A DNA stretch of 64,000 nt from positions 153,895 to 217,894 of the forward strand of contig NZ_QJRH01000064.1 in assembly GCF_003254545.1 (NCBI RefSeq), given 5' to 3'. Shown here one piece after another: positions 59,880 through 64,000 of the stretch. Origin of the DNA: Flavobacterium tistrianum (GTDB lineage Bacteria; Bacteroidota; Bacteroidia; Flavobacteriales; Flavobacteriaceae). The notes beneath the pieces are model-generated. The model saw only the letters and a list, made by a program, of their open reading frames with translations. It was not told the DNA's origin and did no database searches. Both the position numbers and the translations under genes were made by a program. Numbering within the stretch: the first letter of the stretch is position 1; every line of letters starts with the position of its first letter.

Positions 59880-59899
59880 TGTATCATCTTTAAGTTGTA

Positions 59900-59959
59900 C
59901 AAATATGCTATCAACAGGCTTTAAGAGAGCTTAAAATCTACCTTAAAAATAGCTTAAAA
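59900..59959 (-). promoter_or_regulatory. Promoter region with four phased direct repeats, likely response-regulator operator
   Basis: Four CTTAAAA/CTTTAAG units (on the plus strand) start near 59919, 59930, 59942 and 59953, that is 11, 12 and 11 bases apart, one DNA turn each. On the minus strand a near-consensus -7 box (CATATTTG, 59900-59907) lies next to them, so the repeats cover about -33 to -65. Tandem half-sites of about 10-11 bases are how OmpR/PhoB-type regulators bind; the regulator gene at 61322-62002 belongs to that family. This is inferred from the pattern. Confidence 0.65.
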
Positions 59960-59963
59960 TTGT

Positions 59964-61325
59964 TTACAAATTAAAGAATAATTGAAAAAAATTCGTGTTA
60001 ATATTTGGTGTAGAATAAGTTATGTTTGCTTTGTGCAATAAAAGGATGCGTTGTACAATTCGTAAGCCAAGCCCAAAACCAGAAGTTCCTTTTGAATTAT
60101 GGCCACGCATAAAAGGCTGAAAAAGATTCTTTTGTTCTTCTTCATTTAAAGTTTCTCCTGTATTGGATACAGAAACGATAAGATGATAATGATCGGTGCT
60201 TATTTTTACTTTTGCCTGTTTGTTGTCGGAGTAAACGCAGGCATTTTTTAAGATATTGCTTAAAGCTATTTCTAAAAGATTTTTATTTCCATTAACTTCT
60301 AAAGCGGTGTCTAGATTGTCACTTTCTTCCATTTCAAAAAGAATGACAAAATCAGGATAGGCTTTGTTTATTTTTTCGATTGAAGAAAATAAAATTTCGT
60401 CTATTCTTTGGACTTCGTGATTATTAGCATTTCGACTGTCAATTTTTGAAAGTATTAATAGAGAGTTTATCAGTTCGCTTAAATGATTGACATCGGCTAA
60501 TATGGAATTTAAAAACGATTTGTTTTTAGATTGCATCTCAGGATCGGCTACAGCATTTTCAATCTGAGAAGTCATTCTAGAAAGTGGTGTCCTTAATTCA
60601 TGCGATGCATGAGCGGTAAATTCCTTTTGTTTTTGATACGAAAGCTCAATACGATCCATCATGAAATTAAATTCATTAGCAATTAAATCTACTTCATTTT
60701 TTGTGCTTTTTGATTCAATTCTAGTATCGAGATTATTTTCGTTTATATTTTTTATTTTCTGATGAAAAGCATGAAGCGGATTCATGGCTTTTCTAACCAT
60801 AAAAGAAGTTAAAATCCAGCAAACACAAGTAAAAAAGATGTATGATATAATTAACGTATATCTCAAGAAAAGCAGCTTTTTCTTGCCATAATCATCGGTG
60901 GCAGAAATTAAAGCATAAAAATCTTTGTCGTTCGTGTCGTAGAAAACGCCATAAACTTCATAATCGCCCTGCTGTTTAAAAAAAGTTTTATTCTTTTTAA
61001 GGTATTTTAAATCATCAACAGACCAATTGATTTTTGCGTCGTCAATGCTGCTGTAAATCAGTTTATAATTAGAATCAAAAACCAAAGTTTTTTCATCATA
61101 CAATTTATTGATAGAGTTTTGATCTATTATTTTTAGTAGCTGATTATCAACCTGCTTTACGTTTACCAATAATTTAATATTAGATAAAGCTTTGATTTCT
61201 AATCGATCTCTAAATTCTTCTTTTCGGTAATTGGAATACAAAATGAATATCACTGTAGATGCCAGCCCGAAAAGGATGGTAAACAGTAAACTTACTAAAA
61301 GTGATATCCGATTTTTTAATGTCAT
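59964..61325 (-). CDS. Membrane sensor histidine kinase
   Basis: This 453-aa kinase has two membrane helices (about 9-31 and 154-178) around a periplasmic sensor domain (about 32-153), a HAMP linker (about 175-230), a dimerisation domain with phospho-acceptor H242 (HASHELRTPLSR), an N box (ILKNACVYSDN) and G boxes (SGFGLGLRIV). It overlaps the response-regulator gene by four bases (ATGA), forming a pair. Its position before the czc-type operon and the phased repeats suggests that it senses metal or envelope stress. Confidence 0.92.
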   Translation of the reverse strand: MTLKNRISLLVSLLFTILFGLASTVIFILYSNYRKEEFRDRLEIKALSNIKLLVNVKQVDNQLLKIIDQNSINKLYDEKTLVFDSNYKLIYSSIDDAKINWSVDDLKYLKKNKTFFKQQGDYEVYGVFYDTNDKDFYALISATDDYGKKKLLFLRYTLIISYIFFTCVCWILTSFMVRKAMNPLHAFHQKIKNINENNLDTRIESKSTKNEVDLIANEFNFMMDRIELSYQKQKEFTAHASHELRTPLSRMTSQIENAVADPEMQSKNKSFLNSILADVNHLSELINSLLILSKIDSRNANNHEVQRIDEILFSSIEKINKAYPDFVILFEMEESDNLDTALEVNGNKNLLEIALSNILKNACVYSDNKQAKVKISTDHYHLIVSVSNTGETLNEEEQKNLFQPFMRGHNSKGTSGFGLGLRIVQRILLLHKANITYSTPNINTNFFQLFFNL

Positions 61326-62002
61326 TCCTGATCGCTAAGATAATATCCGTAACCTACTTTGGTTCTGAGAAGTTTAATTTCATGGTCTTTATCAATCTTT
61401 TTTCTTAAAAAATTAATATAAACCTCAATAGTATTCTGATTGGTTTCGATATGATAATCCCAAAGTTTCTCGGCTATAAACTGCTTAGAAAGCACTTTTC
61501 CTTTAGCATGAGCCAATATTAGAATTAATTTGAATTCTTTCGGAGTTAGTTTAATCTCTTCACCACCCCTAAAAACTTTCATATCGCTCTCAAAAATTTC
61601 TAAATCTTTGATAGCAATTTTACTTTCTGTTTGTTGCGGAACTTCTTTTCTTCTTAAAAGTGATTGCACTCGCGCATACAATTCTTCAAAATGAAAGGGT
61701 TTTACTAGATAATCATCAGCACCATTATCAAAAGAGGATAATTTATCTTCAATTTCGCTAAAAGCCGTAAGCATTATAATTGGTGTTTTTTTATCAGTTT
61801 CCCGAATGCCTTTGCAAACGTCAATTCCATTTATTCCCGGCACATTTATGTCTAGAATAATTAAATCATACTCGTACGGAAAGTATTTTTTTAAAAGCAA
61901 AGAACCATCATAATAAGGAACACACTCGAATTCTTTTGAAGTAAAGAATGCGGAAATTTCTTTTGATAAAGTAAAATCATCTTCGAGTAGTAATATTTTC
62001 AT
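61322..62002 (-). CDS. OmpR-family response regulator
   Basis: This 226-aa regulator has a receiver domain with acidic pocket E7-D8-D9, phospho-acceptor D51 (LIILDINVPG) and the conserved K in LVKPFHFEEL, followed by a winged-helix DNA-binding domain (about 130-224, LTPKEFKLILILAHAKGKVL; TNQNTIEVYINFLRKKID). It is the first gene of the two-component pair. It probably activates the downstream czc-type operon by binding the phased repeats. Confidence 0.93.
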   Translation of the reverse strand: MKILLLEDDFTLSKEISAFFTSKEFECVPYYDGSLLLKKYFPYEYDLIILDINVPGINGIDVCKGIRETDKKTPIIMLTAFSEIEDKLSSFDNGADDYLVKPFHFEELYARVQSLLRRKEVPQQTESKIAIKDLEIFESDMKVFRGGEEIKLTPKEFKLILILAHAKGKVLSKQFIAEKLWDYHIETNQNTIEVYINFLRKKIDKDHEIKLLRTKVGYGYYLSDQE

Positions 62003-62018
62003 GTGTGGTTTTATAATT

Positions 62019-62052
62019 GTAAATCCGATCTAATAACTCAAATCGGATTTAC
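62019..62052. repeat. Inverted repeat between the peptidase and response-regulator genes
   Basis: An 11-base perfect inverted repeat GTAAATCCGAT/ATCGGATTTAC with a 12-base loop. It may end the peptidase transcript (minus strand) but is not followed by a good T-run, so it could also be a regulatory site of the two-component genes. Confidence 0.5.
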
Positions 62053-62064
62053 ATTAAAAGTATA

Positions 62065-63153
62065 TTATTTAAAATAAGAAAAAGTCTCGTTGTTCTCGAT
62101 TTTCAACAAAGTTTCATAAATAAGCTGAATCACATTTTCTACATCATCTTTATGAACCATTTCTACAGTAGTATGCATGTATCTTAACGGAAGCGAGATC
62201 AATGCAGATGGTACGCCGCCATTGCTATATGCGAAAGCGTCAGTATCTGTACCCGTTGCGCGAGAAGTCGCATGTCTTTGAAACGGAATTTTGTTTTCCT
62301 CAGCAGTATCAACAATTAAATCACGCAATTTATTTTGAATAGCAGGAGAGTACCCAATAACAGGACCTTTACCCATTTTAAGATCACCTTCAACCTTTTT
62401 ATCGATCATTGGAGTAGTCGTATCGTGACAAACGTCAGTCACAATAGCTACATTTGGTTTAATGCGATGTGCAATCATTTCAGCACCACGAAGACCAATT
62501 TCTTCCTGAACAGAATTTACGATATACAAACCAAAAGGAAGTTTCTTTTTATTTTCGTGCAATAAACGGGCAACTTCTGCAATCATAAAACCGCCCATTC
62601 TATTATCAATAGCACGACAGACAAATTTATTCTCGTTCAAAATCATAAATTCATCAGGATATGTAATTACACATCCTACATGAACGCCCAAAGCTTCGAC
62701 TTGCTCTTTGTTTTCACAGCCTAAATCAATAAATATGTTACTCAATTTAGGAATCTCTTCTTTGTCACGCAAACGAGTATGAATGGCAGGCCATCCGAAC
62801 ACCCCTTTTATAATTCCGTTCTTGGTATGAATGTTAACTCTTTTTGAAGGAGCAATCTGATGGTCAGAACCTCCATTTCGTATTACGTAAATTAAACCAT
62901 CTTCCGTAATATAGTTTACATACCAGGAAATTTCATCTGCATGTCCTTCAATTACAACCTTATATGGTGCATCAGGATTAATTACCCCAACTGCCGTCCC
63001 ATAAGTATCTGTAATAAAAGAATCTACATAAGGTTTTAAATAATTCATCCAAAGTTTTTGCCCTTCACTTTCATAACCTGTTGGAGAGGCGTTATTTAGG
63101 TAGCTTTCAAGAAAAGCGATAGAAGTATCATTTAAGATAGATTTCGTACTCAT
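62065..63153 (-). CDS. M42-family aminopeptidase
   Basis: This 362-aa enzyme of the M42 (glutamyl aminopeptidase/FrvX) family shows metal and catalytic blocks IEGHADEISW (H71, D73), RAIDNRMGGF, VQEEIGLRGA and VTDVCHDT, with the late histidine in RYMHTTVEMVHKDD. Members are large tetrahedral cytosolic complexes that trim peptides. It is separated from the two-component genes by 62 bases with a hairpin and may be monocistronic. Confidence 0.92.
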   Translation of the reverse strand: MSTKSILNDTSIAFLESYLNNASPTGYESEGQKLWMNYLKPYVDSFITDTYGTAVGVINPDAPYKVVIEGHADEISWYVNYITEDGLIYVIRNGGSDHQIAPSKRVNIHTKNGIIKGVFGWPAIHTRLRDKEEIPKLSNIFIDLGCENKEQVEALGVHVGCVITYPDEFMILNENKFVCRAIDNRMGGFMIAEVARLLHENKKKLPFGLYIVNSVQEEIGLRGAEMIAHRIKPNVAIVTDVCHDTTTPMIDKKVEGDLKMGKGPVIGYSPAIQNKLRDLIVDTAEENKIPFQRHATSRATGTDTDAFAYSNGGVPSALISLPLRYMHTTVEMVHKDDVENVIQLIYETLLKIENNETFSYFK

Positions 63154-63176
63154 AAAAATATTTTTTCGCTAAAATA

Positions 63177-63184
63177 TAAATTTG
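63177..63184 (+). promoter_or_regulatory. Candidate -7 element of the DUF4294 gene (TAAATTTG)
   Basis: This is an exact match to TAnnTTTG, 50 bases before ATG 63235. No TTG is found at the -33 spacing. Confidence 0.4.
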
Positions 63185-63234
63185 GTATTAGAGTTGTGTA
63201 TAAATATATAATTTTACATTTAAATTATGATTCA

Positions 63235-63912
63235 ATGAGACTAACCACCTTTTTATTTTTATTACTAATTTGTTTTTCTTCTAAAGCCCAAGTCACTCCA
63301 AAAGAGAACGAACAAATGGGATATATATTAACCGAGAAGGATTCTATTTTAAGCGATACCATTCAGCTTCCAGAAATCATCATTTCAAAAGGACAGAAGA
63401 TGAGTCCAGAAGAAATGAAACAATTTCAAATTCTTCAAAACAGAGTATATAAAGTATATCCTTATGCAAAATTAGCTTCAGAAAGATTAACTGCTTTAAA
63501 TAATGGAATGGCTCGTCTAAAAACAAGTCGTGAAAAAAAGAAGTACTTTAAAATAGTAGAAGACTACTTAAATAACGAATTTGAAGAAAGATTAAAAAAA
63601 CTATCTCGAAAACAAGGACAGATTTTAGTGAAATTGATTCATCGTCAAACTGGAATTACAACCTACGAATTGATTAAAACCCTAAAAAGTGGATTCAAAG
63701 CCTTTGTTTCTAATACAACCGCCAATTTATTTGATATAAGTTTAAAAGAAGAGTATAAACCGTACGATGTAAACGAAGACTATTTGATAGAAACAATTTT
63801 AGTGAGGGCTTTTGAATCTGGGCGATTGGTAAATCAGAAACCAGCTAGTCCCGTAGATTATGAAGATCTATCGGAGAAGTGGCAGCAGAGAGCGAAAGAG
63901 CAAAAAAAATAA
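63235..63912 (+). CDS. DUF4294 exported protein
   Basis: From ATG 63235 the protein is 225 aa with a signal peptide (MRLTTFLFLLLICFSSKAQ). An upstream GTG at 63196 is in frame but would hide the signal and lies close to the -7 element. The mature part has LPEIIISKG and a long charged helical region (LQNRVYKVYPYAKLASERL, KKYFKIVEDYLNNEFEERLK, RQTGITTYELIKTLKSGFKAF). This matches the DUF4294 family, common in Bacteroidota and of unknown function. It is probably periplasmic. Confidence 0.88.
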   Translation: MRLTTFLFLLLICFSSKAQVTPKENEQMGYILTEKDSILSDTIQLPEIIISKGQKMSPEEMKQFQILQNRVYKVYPYAKLASERLTALNNGMARLKTSREKKKYFKIVEDYLNNEFEERLKKLSRKQGQILVKLIHRQTGITTYELIKTLKSGFKAFVSNTTANLFDISLKEEYKPYDVNEDYLIETILVRAFESGRLVNQKPASPVDYEDLSEKWQQRAKEQKK

Positions 63913-63936
63913 TGGTATACATATATATAGTATAGC

Positions 63937-63974
63937 AACCCGACAGTTTTTCAAAACCTGTCGGGTTTGTTTTT
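63937..63974 (+). terminator. Intrinsic terminator after the DUF4294 gene
   Basis: AACCCGACAG/CTGTCGGGTT stem with an 11-base loop followed by TGTTTTT. A related sequence occurs at 32341-32374. Confidence 0.8.
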
Positions 63975-64000
63975 ATATGCATATATAAGGAGAAAACTCC

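Overview
The window looks like chromosomal DNA from Flavobacterium or a close relative (Bacteroidota, Flavobacteriaceae). Evidence: very A+T-rich sequence; gldF and gldG, the gliding ABC-transporter subunits; secreted proteins ending in type IX secretion (T9SS) sorting domains; a giant adhesin with SprB repeats; promoter matches to the Bacteroidota consensus (TTG, about 20 bases, TAnnTTTG); and almost no Shine-Dalgarno sequences. I saw no rRNA, tRNA, CRISPR array, prophage or transposase gene.

Layout. 1-3.9 kb: end of a TPR protein, a lipoprotein, an AspT/YidE-type exchanger and a cysteine-rich T9SS cargo protein. 3.97-10.6 kb: a compact minus-strand operon nadA-nadB-ric-nrdD-(54-aa glycyl-radical ORF)-nrdG-copD-like. 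It joins oxygen-independent NAD synthesis, iron-sulfur repair and anaerobic dNTP synthesis. 11-22.7 kb: three tandem tail-collar paralogues, then a tight four-gene unit: a periplasmic-binding-fold protein without signal peptide, a formyltransferase, a 2199-aa SprB/Ig-repeat adhesin and an OmpA-family protein. 23-25.7 kb: an MscS-type channel and a small membrane protein. 25.8-32.1 kb: an HxlR regulator followed by a metal-efflux set in which the RND pump is fused to its TolC-like outer-membrane channel. 32.4-38.2 kb: the four-gene ligase-associated DNA repair cluster (PdeM, Lhr-type helicase, ATP-dependent ligase, MBL exonuclease). 38.2-50.2 kb: small and housekeeping genes (DUF202, FrnE-type DsbA, dnaN, gldG-gldF, monooxygenase-like, SAM hydrolase, PhoH, DUF1801, HAD phosphatase, DUF502, purC). 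50.4-52.9 kb: three secreted ankyrin-repeat paralogues with a shared leader, and an SRPBCC protein. 53-62 kb: a second RND set (CzcA, OprB-type porin, CzcB, CzcC) under a two-component system, with four phased direct repeats before czcC that look like its operator. 62-64 kb: an M42 aminopeptidase and a DUF4294 protein.

Non-coding structure is rich. Three intergenic elements (821-872, 32193-32322, 44768-44841) have unrelated sequences but the same design: two inverted arms, each itself palindromic. Two related 'GCAAAG' repeats with near-perfect terminal inverted repeats lie at 40054-40307 and 44095-44312. Many clear intrinsic terminators separate the units.

The most notable points are the split class III ribonucleotide reductase, the tail-collar/binding-protein/formyltransferase/giant-adhesin locus, the RND-TolC fusion with an internal signal-peptide-like segment, and the phased operator of the second efflux operon.
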